Shown here: piece after piece, positions 29,780 through 43,091 of the stretch
Position numbering within the stretch: the stretch's first letter is position 1
Layout: the number at the start of each line of letters is the position of its first letter
Translations under genes and position numbers: made by a program
The notes under the pieces: model-generated
Told to the model about the DNA's origin: nothing
Databases searched by the model: none
What the model saw: the letters and a program-made list of their open reading frames with translations, nothing else
From: Lophius americanus
Lineage: Eukaryota; Chordata; Actinopteri; Lophiiformes; Lophiidae
Direction of reading: 5' to 3'
NCBI GenBank assembly: GCA_037951165.1
Contig: JBBDHG010000097.1
Coordinates: 3,880,001-3,944,000, forward strand
Length of the DNA: 64,000 nucleotides

Positions 29780-32700
29780 TTTCAAATGTAATTTACTTCT
29801 TAAAGGAAAGAGGTTTCGGACAGCTCGGCTATTTAGTTTGTCTCTGCTAATAGAAGCTACGTTTCTACGACCTACTGAACGCAAAGGAATCGCATTACAG
29901 TTTCCTGAAACATGAGTAAGAACGAGCAGAGAGAAGAGGAGTTCTACCACAGTTGATTAATTATTGTTAATGATGATAGTGTCATGAATAATGATATCAA
30001 TGTCAATGCAAAATAATGATGATGATACTGATGATTGACTGACTGATCAAGCTGTTTCTGTAGATCTGTTGTCATGTTATTTGGAGTTTAAGTGTGCTGT
30101 GTCCATCTTGTTTACATTCATTATGTTTTGATCTCCCACCTCCCCGTTCAGCAACGTTTACTGGCTTCCTGATGCCTTCCTGCAATGTTTTGGGGCAACA
30201 GTGGCTCGGGAACATTCTTTTAGCAGTGTTGCGCGTTGTAACGCAACACTTAAGATACACTTTCTCTTCAGAATAGTAGAGGTAGAGGTCAGGGGAGCTT
30301 CAGTGCCTGACTTGTAAGGATTCATGGGTCAGTACTCTGGTCAAGCCAACCCAAAGATCAAAAATTCTTCCACAGAGGCAGGGGTAGACAAGATTGACAA
30401 TGTGGAAGAGATGGTCTAGCTGTTGGTAGGTAGGGGACTCTGTAAAGTTTTACCATGATTAAATTCTTCCTCTTACAAACTCCAGGCTTTTTGCTCTGCC
30501 TGGCTCTGTTGTGAAATTAGTTTTCGGCAGTGACAGCACAAGGTATTGGTGGGACGGTGTTGATATAAGTAGTAGGGGATGATTTCGTTTTTCCCACCAA
30601 GGTTTATCAGTTATCAACACCCGTATGCTCCCTGCCTTGCCTCTCCACAGGACAGCCTCTGGGCTACATCCTAGTTTCTAGACCTGAAGTGAAGCCTAGT
30701 TCTTTGTGAGCTGTATTTATGAAGTCTAGTCTTTGTCAGGTGACGCGGATGAAGCTCAAGAGATGCCATATCTGTCCGTTCGTTGGTCCTGTGCCCATGC
30801 TGGCCTCCTCTCCAGCCCCGTCTCTCAGGTCTGGATAACCAGAGAAAAGCCAACAAATCGCTAGTCCAATCATATGAGGTTGTAGCAAAGTTGAAACCTC
30901 CCCTGCCAACACATTGGTATCCACCAACCTTGATACTTATTTAGCTTTTTCTTCGCCTGTCTTTTTGCTTTGACGTCTGATATAGCAGGACAGAATGACT
31001 TAGGAATTACTATATCATCCCTGTTGTTGAGAGGGACAGCAATTATTGAATATTCAATAACTCTAGGACCAGACGATAAAGTGTAGATTAATATTAATGA
31101 TAAATTACATAGAAATCGAGATATAATGCATTAGATGTAGACAGAGTAAAACTAGAGTTTCAGATATCTATTTATTTTGCTCACCGTTTATGCTCATTAA
31201 GCGGTTGTTAGATATTTGCACTTTTTTCTTCGCAGTTGCAGATGCCAGAAAACAAACCCCAGTCTAGGTGTTTTGACTCTATGCAGACCTTGTGAACAAC
31301 CTCATCGTATTATTTTCGGAGGAGAAACTGCGCCACTGTAAGACAGTGAGAAGGGAACACATGGATCCAAAAAAATGTGAAATTCGACAGTTTGTTTGCA
31401 CGCATCACTTGACATCACGCTGTTTTTGTTCATGCACCTCTGTGGCTGACATTTGTTCCTCCCCTTACCATCTTTCTCTTCTCTCCTAAAATGTGTAGCC
31501 TGTAGGCCTCTAGCATTTGAGTAACTGTATAGATCATGATATTTCTATTGATTGCTTATTTGTTTGGGTGGGGTTGCAAACCCAAAACCCTTTTGCCCTC
31601 ACCTCCCATCAAGAGAGGCTATAGCATGTGGGGATGTTTCCCAAATATCCCCTACAGAGCCACAGTGCCTTCTATATCAGAGTCATGCCCCCCACACCCC
31701 CAAAGTGTCCTCAGCCATAGCTGCTCCCGCCTGTCCCCCGTCGTACCCTCTGTGGTAGTTGAGATCAACCACACTACGCCTTAAAATTTGAGTCGCACCG
31801 GCTCCCGATGCTGGCACAAAAACGGGGAGAGCGTTGATTGAGACTGGGCCTCAGTAAAGAAATAGTCAAGAGGCTAGACTCAAAATAAGGGAACTAAAAT
31901 CACACCTAGTGTGGGCTTAATTGTTTTAAATGTTCAAACACACTTTTTGTAAAGATTTCCCAAACAAAATAGATCCCCAACATCAGTAAATCTTTTTAAA
32001 TGATTCAAAATGGCTGCTACATGTGACATAATAGATGTTACTAGCAAGCTAGCCCTCTTGGCTTCACCTCCCTGGTCGGCATGGCCTTTTGTGTCCATTC
32101 CAGACATGCCATGGGTCCAGTTTCAAATGGTGTAGAGAGAGATTTAAGGAGGTGCAAAGCAGTTTGCTTACTTCTCAGGTCCCTTTAGTGATACGTAGCT
32201 CCGTAGTTAGACCCTGAAGGGAAGAGTCATCTGCAAACTAAACAGGCCTCAGATTGAGGTATTGTATGGTTTTACCTGGAATAGCTTCAGACGTTTTTAG
32301 GTTGATCCCTCCCCTCTCCTTTGAATAACCTCCATTGCTACTACATAACCCATTACATCACCATTAGCAGCCTGCCAATGAACCAACACTCACCGCCCAG
32401 CTTAATGACTGAAAGGCGGTGAGAATCCACCTCCATTTTGACTCCACAACACCAATTGCTTGTCCAGAATTGTAAAAGCCAATCCAAAATGGCCGACACA
32501 CAACCTTGCCCTTGTGTGAAGGCATGATGTATGTTTGTTTACCTTTCTGAGAACCCATTCTTTGGGTAAAAAAGTGAACATCTAATCTATGTCTTTGTTG
32601 TGTTGTGAAAAGAGTTTGGTGAAAGGGGGGTTGAAAGGTTTTCCTCAATCATCGCTTCTCTCCACTTATGCTTTTTGCGTCCTCACCTTTGTCCCCCATC

Positions 32701-32939
32701 AGTCAAATGCTGGGTTCAGACGACATGATTGCGGCTTGATTTTATCACGTTTAACTTGGCTCTTTACAAGAAATGGCCTGCCTCGGGCCTGAATATGGAA
32801 CATGGAATATCAAATTGTTTCTTCTTTCTCGTCTTCTCTGAGCATTCTCTCAGACTGCTTGCATAAAGGCCCATTTATGATCACCGTTAAAAAACACGTA
32901 ACACACGGATAGAGACTTTATGTCTTCCCGATGTATGTA

Positions 32940-33245
32940 TTTGTGCCCACATGGGAATCATAAATGAAAATGGGCTGTACTTTTATACTGCCTTTCTAGT
33001 CTGCTTGACTTCTGACAGAGCTTCACAACACGCGCCAGCATTCACCCATTCATACAGAAAGGAGCAGTAACCATTCACGCCATCACTTATACACCAATGG
33101 AGTAGCCATCGGTTGCATGGGGTTCCGTATCCTTCTCAAGGACAGTACAACATGCATGACCAAAAGGGCCAGACATTGAACTAACGACTTTGTGATAAGT
33201 GGACGACCGCTCCACCGCCAGTACGACAGCCGCATGTTGAAGAGT
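32940..33245. repeat. Dispersed teleost repeat (CACCCATTCATAC type)
   Basis: Sequence order TACTGCCTTTCTAGTC, CATTCACCCATTCATAC, TCCTTCTCAAGGACA, GACATTGAACTAACGAC and AAGTGGACGACCGCTCC is common in fish genomes. A related degenerate piece is at 61350-61500 (CTCAAGGACTTTGCC, GATCGAACCAACGATCC, AAGTGGATGATCACTA). Confidence 0.6.
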
Positions 33246-33608
33246 TAATGGTGACACGGTTAGTCTTGAAAGACCTCCGCGGAACATGAAACCATCTCGT
33301 AGTCTGAACCTGACATTAACCTCTACTGTTTTCTTTTACTTTTTTAATGAATGAACCACAACAACCCATCCACTAAGTTGGCTGTGTAATTGTATCAGTG
33401 GGTCAGTCGTGAGGCAACGTGTTGACAAAAACACGAATAAGGGCTCTCTTTAAAAAAAAAAAAAAACGACACCGTGGGTTTTAATGTACAGTAGTGCTGC
33501 CAAATGTCGTGCTTATGTAGCTGGGGCCACGCTGTGGTCTTTCTTTTGTACAGCACTAAATGTGTGCATGCGTGTGTGTGTGTGTGTGTAGGGGGCCAAG
33601 AGGAAGGT

Positions 33609-33629
33609 GGGGAGGGTGGGGCGGGAGGG
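33609..33629 (+). other. Strong G-quadruplex motif
   Basis: Five runs of three or four G (33609-33612, 33614-33616, 33618-33621, 33623-33625, 33627-33629) separated by single bases. Single-base loops are the arrangement that forms the most stable parallel quadruplexes. A short TG repeat precedes it (33566-33590). Confidence 0.85.
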
Positions 33630-34745
33630 TCAAATGCAATGGGAGGCATTTTGATGGGTCCTGGTCCGGGTAGAGTTTCGGGTCAGGTATAGCTGCCATG
33701 GTTGTAGTCGTGTTAACACGCAATTTCACAATGGCACTGGATCCCTCTAGGGGCTCACGCTCAGATGCCATTATCTCACCACCACCCATCCATGCTTGGT
33801 CCTACTGTGAGGGGGACGGGGCTACAGCTGCGACAAGGAGACGTTTATCTTTGTGTGTGTTGGTGTGTGTGTATGTGTGTGTGTGTATCGGTGAGTCTAT
33901 TGAACTCAAACTGATATCTATCACTAATTAATCTAGCAATTTGTTCTAGTCAAGTATAATATATATATATATATATATGTATAATTTTTGGACAATAATA
34001 CAATGTTTATATTTTACTTTGTTATTGGACGTAGGGTAATTCCCTTTTAAGTCGACTTCCCAAAGGACGCATGAATGCAACTGCCTCCATCTTGGTGGAC
34101 AGAACAAATGAAAATCAAAGCTGTCAAGAGAGACATGACAAAAATAATGAGCGATTTAAATCAAATATCTTACAACCCAATGCAACAGGTGGTGATCGCA
34201 GTGTGATTCTTGCTAGCTTTTAGAGTTTGCTAAGTTGTGCCCTTGGATTAGTTATACCAAACCGGTCCAGTAAGGACAGAATGTCTGATTGTTGCCAAAT
34301 ATCAGTGAAACACGGATCAAGGAGAACAAAATATTGGCCTTAGTCTGAAATCTTTTATACCACCTAAATATCATTTAGTCATATCCTGACAGAAAGATGA
34401 TTATTTATACTGTATTTGAATCTGTCTTTGCTGAAATTACATTTTTAATATAAAATAATATTAACACATTTTTATTACATCACAATTTGATCTCCTGTCC
34501 TACAAACAAATTTGGAATTCATTTCTGGTATAAAGCACCTGTTTAGAATACAAACTACTTCCTGTCACAGACAGGAAACAAATATTTCCTCTAGCCAGAC
34601 GCAAACTGGTTATAGATGGTCAGACACTAAAAGTTTTTATTCACACTGACATTATATTATTTTAGGGTGAAATTATAAGGATTTAATAACAGTATAGTTG
34701 AAATCAACCGCAAGCAAAGGCGTGAGCTGTACTTACCTCCAACTA

Positions 34746-34759
34746 CCACATGGGGGCGC
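34746..34759. promoter_or_regulatory. CTCF-like motif
   Basis: CCACATGGGGGCGC differs from the common core CCACCAGGGGGCGC at two positions. It is a single motif match without supporting context. Confidence 0.35.
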
Positions 34760-36000
34760 AGCAACAGCTTAAATAGACCAAGGCTATATGAAGGAAAAAA
34801 TAAGAAATGATGCCAAAATTACTTCTATCCAAATTACAATTAGGACAATAGGACAAATACATTTAAAGATGAATTGCGACAAACTTAATTACTCGATATC
34901 AACTGTGTTACACATCAAAGCCTTACTTTGCCTCAGTGGAAGTGGCTGCAGCTCGCCTTGTGGGTCTCACCATCTTCATCTGCGCCCATGGTCTTTAATT
35001 CGGAACGTTTAATTGGCTGAAAGATGTCACATGACTAGATACATAAATAACACAAAGTAAAATTGTAAAATTATTGTACATTTTGGGATTGTAGCACAAT
35101 TGATCGAACATCGTACTCAGGATTAAGTTATCAAATAAATTCGATTATCTTTTTCGTTTGTGTGGCATCACTGATTCCCAACCTCATACAGATCGATATC
35201 GTTGACTTATCTTTTCATCACATCTGTCACTAACTTGTCTTAATAGAAAAAATGTTTTGCTTAACGCTCAACTAACTTTTGTTCTCAATAGTGATTTCGC
35301 AGTTTTAACCCTAATTTGAAACTCATGGTGAAATGTGAGGAAAGTTAAAAGAATGTATAAAATTAAAGAGAAAGCTGAAAGAAATTATTAGAATAATGAA
35401 GGTCCATAGTAAAAATGATAGTGAAATGCATAAATGACTAATTGTATGGATACACTGCACAGACTACTTTGCTTTGTTACGGCTTGCACATTAATTTACA
35501 TTATTGTTTATATATAAAAATACCCAAAAAATATTTGAATCCAAATATATTTTTTTCAAATATTCCAAAACAAAGAAAAAGTAGTGTAATGGTTTTTGTA
35601 TGTCTGTGTGTGTGTCATGTGTGAGTGTGTGTGTGCGCGCGCACATGTCCTGACATGGTCACCATCATTAGGTAACCCTCAGTGCCTTACGCCGTGCAGG
35701 ACACAATGATTTCTCCCTCTGAGAAAATCCCAACGCACACTCAAAACATTTTAAAGTCCTCATCCCTCGCCTGCTCCTCACCCTCCTCTAACATCTGAGA
35801 GTCAAGCCTGGACGGGTGGTGGAGGGGTGGAGGTAGGGAACCACGTCATTTCTCTCACCCGATCTCTCCCATGCAGTCTGATGTATATTTGAATCCTTGT
35901 GTATATAATCCATAAACTTTGTGAAAAACTCTCGTGGGTGCTCATCGGTCTCTCATTCTTCTCTCTCTCCTCCTCTTTTCTCGTGTCGTACCATCCATGA

Positions 36001-36014
36001 CCACTAGGTGGTGG
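36001..36014. promoter_or_regulatory. CTCF-like motif
   Basis: CCACTAGGTGGTGG fits the CTCF core CCASYAGRKGGCRS except for one T in place of C. It lies between the cacna1a end and ier2. It could also be part of an old repeat. Confidence 0.35.
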
Positions 36015-38845
36015 GAGTGAGCTTCATTCAGGATGGAAGGTTGAATGAGTTCACGCTGTATGTGTGGGGGTGTTGTAGTTCCTCTGGAACCCAGCAAGTA
36101 TTAGGGGTGGTAACTTCTGCACATTAATCCAAACTTTATTACACATAAGTAGTAAACACTCAAAATATCTGAGAAGAGTGTACAATCTAAAGATGAAAGA
36201 TGTTGTATTCTTCTTCTACTGTGTGTTTTGCTGATTAACTACCAGAAGACAATTTAAAAAAAATTTAAAGAAAGTTAAACTGTGCTACAAAAAAATGGAC
36301 AAATGTCCCCTTTAAAGCAGAAATTTTTCATCACTCTAGCACCAGAGAAAGAAATCATGTATTCATGTTGTTATGCTTTTTGTTCTGGCATCATAGCCTC
36401 AAAATTGTTGGTTGTACATTTTCCTATAAAAGGTGATGGAATGCTTAACCTTGTTTGAGTTTCATTGAAAATGTTTGTCCTTGAATCGATTTGAGTCTAA
36501 ATCATTTAAATCTTGTTCAAACAGTGAATTATTGACATTTCTTATGTTCTGATGTTAAAATGACAAAAACTCCCACTAAAAAGCGCAACCGGTCCACAAC
36601 TCATGACAACCGCCTTGTGACAAGCAACCTTATTAAAAAACGTATCATAAATAAATACATCAAAATATATTAATATTAATGACTTTGATTAAAGTCATAA
36701 ATATCAATTTGTCATGTGAAGACCAAAATGAGACGAGATTAAACTTTTGATTATCTATCATCTACATGAGGGAACAAATGTTCTGTTTTTCTGAGTAAGT
36801 ATAATCATTTTCTGGTTAATTCAGGAAAAAACATGACAATTGCTTTTTTCTTAAGTGAATGCATTATGTGATTTTGCACTAAATGTGATAACCTACTGAC
36901 TGAATACTGTTTTTTTTTTGTTCTCCACAGTATCTTCCATCACAAGCACTCTTCTTCTCTTCTCTAACGCAAAAGGTCTTGGATTTAGGCTGATTTTTGT
37001 TTCAATTTTCATGTCTCTGAAAAGGTTTTTTTTTCATTTCCTACACTGCAAATGAGAAATCCAGCTACAATTTATACGGGAAACCCAAAAAGACAATTTG
37101 GCTCAGAATATTATAAATTACATTGTGTGTGGGGGGGGGGTAAAATCAACACATTAAAATTCAACACGATTGTTTTATGCTTGGATGGAGAGGCTACTCT
37201 GGAAGATGTCAGAAACTACATGAGCTGCATTTGTGTGCATCTTTAATCCCTGATAGTTGCTGGGCTCAGGGTGTCTGTGTGAGGATCTACGGGGAATTAA
37301 TTTCTGCTGTCGCCAATGAAAGCCTTGAAGTCTTTCTCCGTTTCCATCTCATCCCTGTCTCGCCATTTCTCCATCAGCATCATCTCCGTGGAGACACGTT
37401 GATTATAGAAGATCTTTCCTCATGTCTTGACGTCTCCACCAAAACATCTAGAAATGAGTGAGATTTCCCTCTTTGACGCTGGCATTGGTGTTCTCTGACC
37501 GCCATAACCTTTTCATTATTTACATTATTATGTACAATTCTAAAACATTATGGTGTCCCTGAATCCAAAAAGGGAAATGACACATTGACAATTTATGGCC
37601 CAAATATCTGACTTTAATAGAACTAGTTGAGGGATTTGCACCGGCCAAAATCTAAAAAGCTACGAGCTCCTTCAAGGCAACATACGTGCAGAAAAAGAAC
37701 TCTTTAAATGAACTTTATGAAATCAGGTTAAGTATTTCCACATGATTAAATGGCTTTCTTTCAATATCAAGCAATGGTGTTGATCTAACTTAATATACTT
37801 TGGTTGGGTCAATATAATATTTCTTTGTGTTTATTCCCCTTATTTACTTGGATTGTGTCATATGTAATTAATAAGGATTGATTCAATTTAGTTTCCAGGA
37901 TTCGTTGCAACTTACTTGATTATGGCTGGTCCAACTTAGTTTCTTGGATTTGCTCCAACATAATTAGAGAAAATGAATAAATATGATGTTTATTATAACA
38001 GATGACGTGATAATGAAGTCATGTCTGAAGTCTACGGGGATATTTTGTAATCGAGGGGCGTCTGCCCTGACCAGCAGCAAGATGAATCCCCTCCCTGGAG
38101 TCCAGACACTGGTGGTGGTGGTGGTGGCTGATGAATCGGTGGAGGTGAATGAAATAGTGAAGAAGATCAAACTGCAAAGACTGGTGAAGAGGGGGAGGTG
38201 GAGGTGCGCTCGTGACAGCAGCGAATCATATTTAAAAAGACAGCAGCGAGATGATCAGCTAATCATGCAGGTGTGACTCTGAGCCGTTGGATGGATGTGA
38301 ACAGCTGATGTGAAGAGCTGATATCTCAATTGACCCCACCAGACAATGACAGAGCATGCGTGAGCCCGCAGAACGGCATGAGAAATAAACCGGAGCAGGA
38401 CCTAAGCATGCAGAAAATAATCCTCCTGACTGAAGTCCAGCTTTAGCTTAATTAATCAGGTTCGATTAAACTTAGTTATGCAGATTGGGATCAATTGGAT
38501 TGAAGGTGATTAGAGGAAAAGGTCCAACTTTATACAGGATAAAACTAATTTTAGAGTAAAATTACCCTTCTAAATGTAGTTAATGTGACCCAAATGAATT
38601 GTCTGCTGGGCCCAAGAGAATTGCTTCGTGCTGAATGAACCCGTGTAATCATGTGGAAGTACTTTACAGGACCTAATTAAATCAATCTAAAGAAAACCTG
38701 TTGAGTGCAAACAATATGAACAAAAACAGAACTGTGATCAAATTTAGATTCTACAAATTTAGATGGTCAGATTCTACAAACAACCGGTTTCCTGTTTTTA
38801 CACCGTCACCTATATCCGAGCGTTGTTGGATTCTAATCCCGCTAA

Positions 38846-39094
38846 TTGACGCCAAAGATTAGGTTCAATTGTGTCTCTCCTTCTCTACGCGTCATTTATT
38901 TCACCCGACGTTTTTACTTTCCTCGACTTTACAATCAGAAACGTCACAACAGAATCGTTTCGTACGCTTGTGCAGCGATGATGCTCAGAGATGCAATCAA
39001 GAAACTCTCTGAAGCAACTGCCAAACATCCATCTGATCACCACCCAAACTATCAGACGCCCGATCCGGTAAAACCTGAACCAGTGCCACCATAG
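38846..39094 (+). other. Unassigned open reading frame, possible exon
   Basis: The last 40 or so codons have coding-like composition (LRDAIKKLSEATAKHP, then NYQTPDPVKPEPVPP and a stop). They are preceded by a pyrimidine-rich stretch and a possible acceptor CTTGTGCAG near 38973, and contain a possible donor CCG|GTAAAA. No family is recognised and the flanks are unrelated. It is probably a chance frame; a small gene or exon of an unknown transcript cannot be excluded. Confidence 0.2.
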
Positions 39095-39119
39095 GAAACC
39101 ACACAGGATACTCCCTCAG

Positions 39120-39600
39120 CAAGTTGGGGGAAAAAAAATATTTTAAAAAAAATGAAAAATACATGGCAGTTTAGGATAAATGAGAAGTATTTAATTACAG
39201 ATTTGCATGTCAAATGTGCATGTTGTGTGTGTGTGTGTGTGTGTGGTAACAAGTCAACTTCAGGAATAAAAATTAAAAAAAAGATATAAAGAAAAAAGTA
39301 TATATATATATATATTTAAATATATGTAGGTAAAAATCTATATATATAGATAGTTGTTTTTAAGGGCAATGTTTTGGGGGTTTTTTTCTTCTATTTTTAA
39401 AAACAAAAAAAATCCCAAAAAACAATCAACAAAAAAAAAAAATCCTGTTTGAAAAAAAAAAAATGGAAATGACTTTGGTGATGAAATCAAAGAATGTTTG
39501 TTCTTTCTCGGGTTGAACCACGGGGAACAAGGATAGGTAACGCTTTAACTGACGTTACAATAAAAGAAAAAAATCTATTTTAAAAAAGGGAAGAAGGAAT
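39120..39600. repeat. Low-complexity A/T-rich block with (TG)n
   Basis: A runs and T runs, a TG tract (39222-39245) and TA-rich text (39298-39345). Nothing coding. Confidence 0.85.
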
Positions 39601-40079
39601 AGAAAACTTTTCCTGGATGAGAAACAATCCCTTTGAGGGTAAAGAGCTGCCTGAACCTGAATCTGGTGAAGTTATTCCCGTTTATTCCGGCTATGAGATC
39701 CCTTCTTTCTCTCTCCCTGTCTTTCTCTGACCGTCTCTTCTGCTCTGTTTCCTCCTCTAACTATCTCTCCTGTTTCTACCAGTGCATTTTGTAAAACAGA
39801 GCTCTTCCTAAAGAACCTGAATAAACCAGAGGGAATGCATTCTACCCACGCTCCTGTCTTCTTGATTACCTCCACCTGGGAGGGGAAGGGGAACATGCAA
39901 CAGAAACAAAAACAGCTGGTTACATACGGTTACCAGCTAATAGCCACGTCCATTGGTGGGAGATATGGATCAAGTTACCGTTAACAGCAGTTAGCAGCAT
40001 CCATTGCATGAAAGAGGGTGAGGGCTAAGGTGGGGGTCTTAGCTTGTGTAGCGAGAGCGCCATACAGATGAGCAGGTGA

Positions 40080-42130
40080 TCAAATAATCTATAACCAAAA
40101 TATTTGCAGATAAACTATTAATTGATTATTGAAATAGTTGTAAATGAAAGTTGAATCGATTATGAAAATAGTTACTGAATTATGGTCAATCAACTATCTA
40201 AATATCCGAAGATTAACGATTTATCGATTATCGTAAGAATTGCAGTAGCAAAAGAATTACAGACTGAGGATTAACCTATTATGAAAATTGTTTTAGAATA
40301 ACCAATAATTCACATATAATTGATATAATTGATATATATTTATATATATATATGGCCAGCCACCTCCTCTCCTCTCAGAAGGTAAACGGGTTTTAGCAAC
40401 GGGTGGAGGTGGCTGCTCATATGAGTTCTGTGTCTCCGCCCAGCCAGGAAGGGGGAGGGGCTGGCAGGTAGAGGTGCGGCGGGGATTTCCCACATCCGCC
40501 TCTCAAATATTTGAACCTTAATAATTGATTGTAAGGGAAAATCCTCATTGAGCACGAAGAGATTCTGTATCGTCCTTTATCTCTGTGAAACGGCTGACAG
40601 AGCTCACATAGGATTTTCTTTTTATCAGCACCTCTGCCTTTCGGATCCCGCCATCTGAGCTGGGGAGAACTTTCTGAACTTTACCTATTGGCCAAGAAGC
40701 ACGAGGAAAAGTCCACAACCATAACCCCGGCATTCACAGTGATATTTGGATTATCCACTTTCCACTATTGTGGTGAGTTGAGTGTCGGTAGATAATGTTT
40801 CATGAAGCTGTAATTTGCTTCAGAGGCATCGCAGAACACATGAAAATCTCTCGTCATGGAAGGATCTTTGTGTTCGGTGGTTCCATAACATCCGGGGGAG
40901 TTAGAGTTTTGCTAAAGGAAGACGTTTTTTTTCCCATAGGGTCCACAAAGGTATCGGAAAGGCATGGGTCATCCCATTCCCACTCTTTAAATGACAGTTT
41001 CTGAGGAAGAACTTTGGCATGGGTGGTGAATGAGAGGACTAATCCAAGGGGATCATACCGACTGGCCAGGATCCTGTAAACATTGCGGAGGGTACGGGTC
41101 TGGTACTCAACAGTTCTCTGTTTGTATCCTCAGTCTAAAGTCTGAGGAGCAGTTCCATATCAAACCCAATGCCCTTTCCCCTGGATCTGTGCGAACTTAG
41201 TTCAGCCCCAGCTCGGTTATCTCTGGTCGAGCTTCTTTGGTTAAATACTTAACCGCTGTGGGGAAGTCACTGATCCATCGACGGAATTCAAAGCCACTGA
41301 AAGCAAACAATGCTTCTAGGAGATCTAGGAGACTTGATCTTCATTTGGAAAACTCTGCATTAAGTTTTCTACATAGAAGGTCTGTTGGACTGATGGTAGG
41401 TGGTCTTCCTGACCCACACGATTGTCTTTCACATGCCACAGCGTGGGCCTCATGTTGTCCTCAGGCAGCAACCTTACCTGGGGGAAGATGGCTTCAATAT
41501 CACCAGAGATGGCAACAGAATGCCGTCAGAAACGCAACAGCATGTCCATCAAGGTAGGGCCGAGAACTGGACAAGGACGGAGATAATTATTTAAGATTTG
41601 TCCTTGGTTTTGGTCTTAGCAGTTAAAAACCAAACCGTTGTGTTAGACACATGCTGAGGGCTAAGCCTCTTCGTATTTCCTGCCTCCTGCCACTCGGCCA
41701 TCTCCTGCTCATAGATGGCTGCTTGCTCTGGATCCTTTGACAGCTTCCGTTCGGTACGTCTGAGGTCGTACTGAAAGAACCGATTCTTTTGAAGCATGTA
41801 GTTTGGGGGCTTTCATCTTGCGGATTATTGGGGTTGCATAACAACCAGCTCCATTTTTCTCCACTCTTACTGTTCTACTATGAAGACAAGCTGGGGCCTC
41901 CTTGTGGTTTTTGGAACGGATAGTGACCTTCTCTCTTTGGTGAGGAAGGACATCAACTTTTCAGCTTTTTCAAATGATTGCCTCTTAATGATTAATCGAT
42001 TATCCAAATAATTGCAAAATAACAATTATTCATTTATAGTAATAGTTGCAGATTAACAATGAATCGTTATCAAAATATTTGCAGATTAACGATTAATCAA
42101 CCATCAGATTATTGAGTTTTTCTGTCAAAT
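40080..42130. mobile_element. Composite transposon remnant: hAT-like flanks around BEL/Pao sequence
   Basis: 40080-40320 and 41970-42130 consist of ATTAATCGATTATCAAAAT-type text that is usual for old hAT-like repeats in fish. Between them lies BEL/Pao retrotransposon sequence (40545-41844). The layout suggests the retroelement inserted into the hAT-like copy. Confidence 0.5.
40545..41844 (-). pseudogene. BEL/Pao LTR-retrotransposon pol remnant
   Basis: Reverse-strand segments in retroelement order. First, 41797-41591 has an RT-proximal region (LRRTERKLSKDPEQAAIYEQ, EMAEWQEAG, KRLSPQHV). Then about 41520-41400 has a VAISGDIEAIFPQV-like segment matching the BEL RT motif DIE.MF.QV. Finally 40733-40545 has the C-terminal integrase-adjacent domain (FPRASWPIGKVQKVLPSSDG, IRKAEV). 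A large central part is missing and frames are broken, so it is inactive. Confidence 0.7.
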
Positions 42131-42487
42131 AAGACATTATCTGTTACGGAAAATAAATGAATGACTGAACAATCCATTTTGTTGCCGGGTCTGCAGTATG
42201 ATGATAGCGGAACGCACGGACAAAATCCTCCATCACTTTGAATTCTGGTCGAATAAAAACCATCAGAGGCTGCATCTCTGTGTGATGAAGAAAGTAAAAC
42301 CCTTCCTCGCTGAATGTCCTCACAAACCCCCTCTCCTCACACATACGTCCGGCACCACGTCATTCTGGAACACACACCCCCCCACACATCCACAACCATC
42401 CAGGGTGTCCTTCACTTCTCCTTTTGAGGTCACCTTTAATTTATATATTCTCCCCCCCCGCGTGGCTGCCTGTCTCCCACCCACCTC

Positions 42488-42718
42488 CTAACACACACAC
42501 ACACGCGCAATCATCGAGACTAAAAGGACATTTATGAACACTAAAAGCATCGTCTCTGCAGCGAACACACACACACACATACACACACACTCACACACAC
42601 ACACTCAGACACCAACACAGTCTGTTCTCCTGCAGTCTTAAAATAGATTCCTCCCACATATTCTGTCGCCCGCCAGCATCAGCACATTACTTCCTGTCTC
42701 TGCCAGCTCTGTTGTAGC

Positions 42719-42766
<48 letters not shown>

Positions 42767-42978
42767 TCACACACCACACACACACACAGCGAGAGAGAAG
42801 GAGAATACATAATGACTTCCTCCTCTCCTGAGAAACACAAGTCATGTTATTTAGTTAGCCGTCTGCTGTTATAAAACATCAGTCACATGATCAGTGCAAT
42901 TAGAGGCATGAGGTCACATGTTCAAATCTTCTTCACATGTGATCCTCAAACGACTACACACATACACACACACACAGA
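42488..42978. repeat. Series of (CA)n microsatellites
   Basis: CA tracts at about 42488-42508, 42564-42605, 42720-42790 and 42958-42978 separated by unique sequence. No gene was seen between them. Confidence 0.9.
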
Positions 42979-43091
42979 ATACATTAATGCTTCTTCTCCA
43001 GAAAAACACAAGCTAACCACATACTTCCTGCTCCAACAATTTGATCAAGCTGCTGGATGTTGATTCTGATCTCCTGCGAATATCCAAAATC

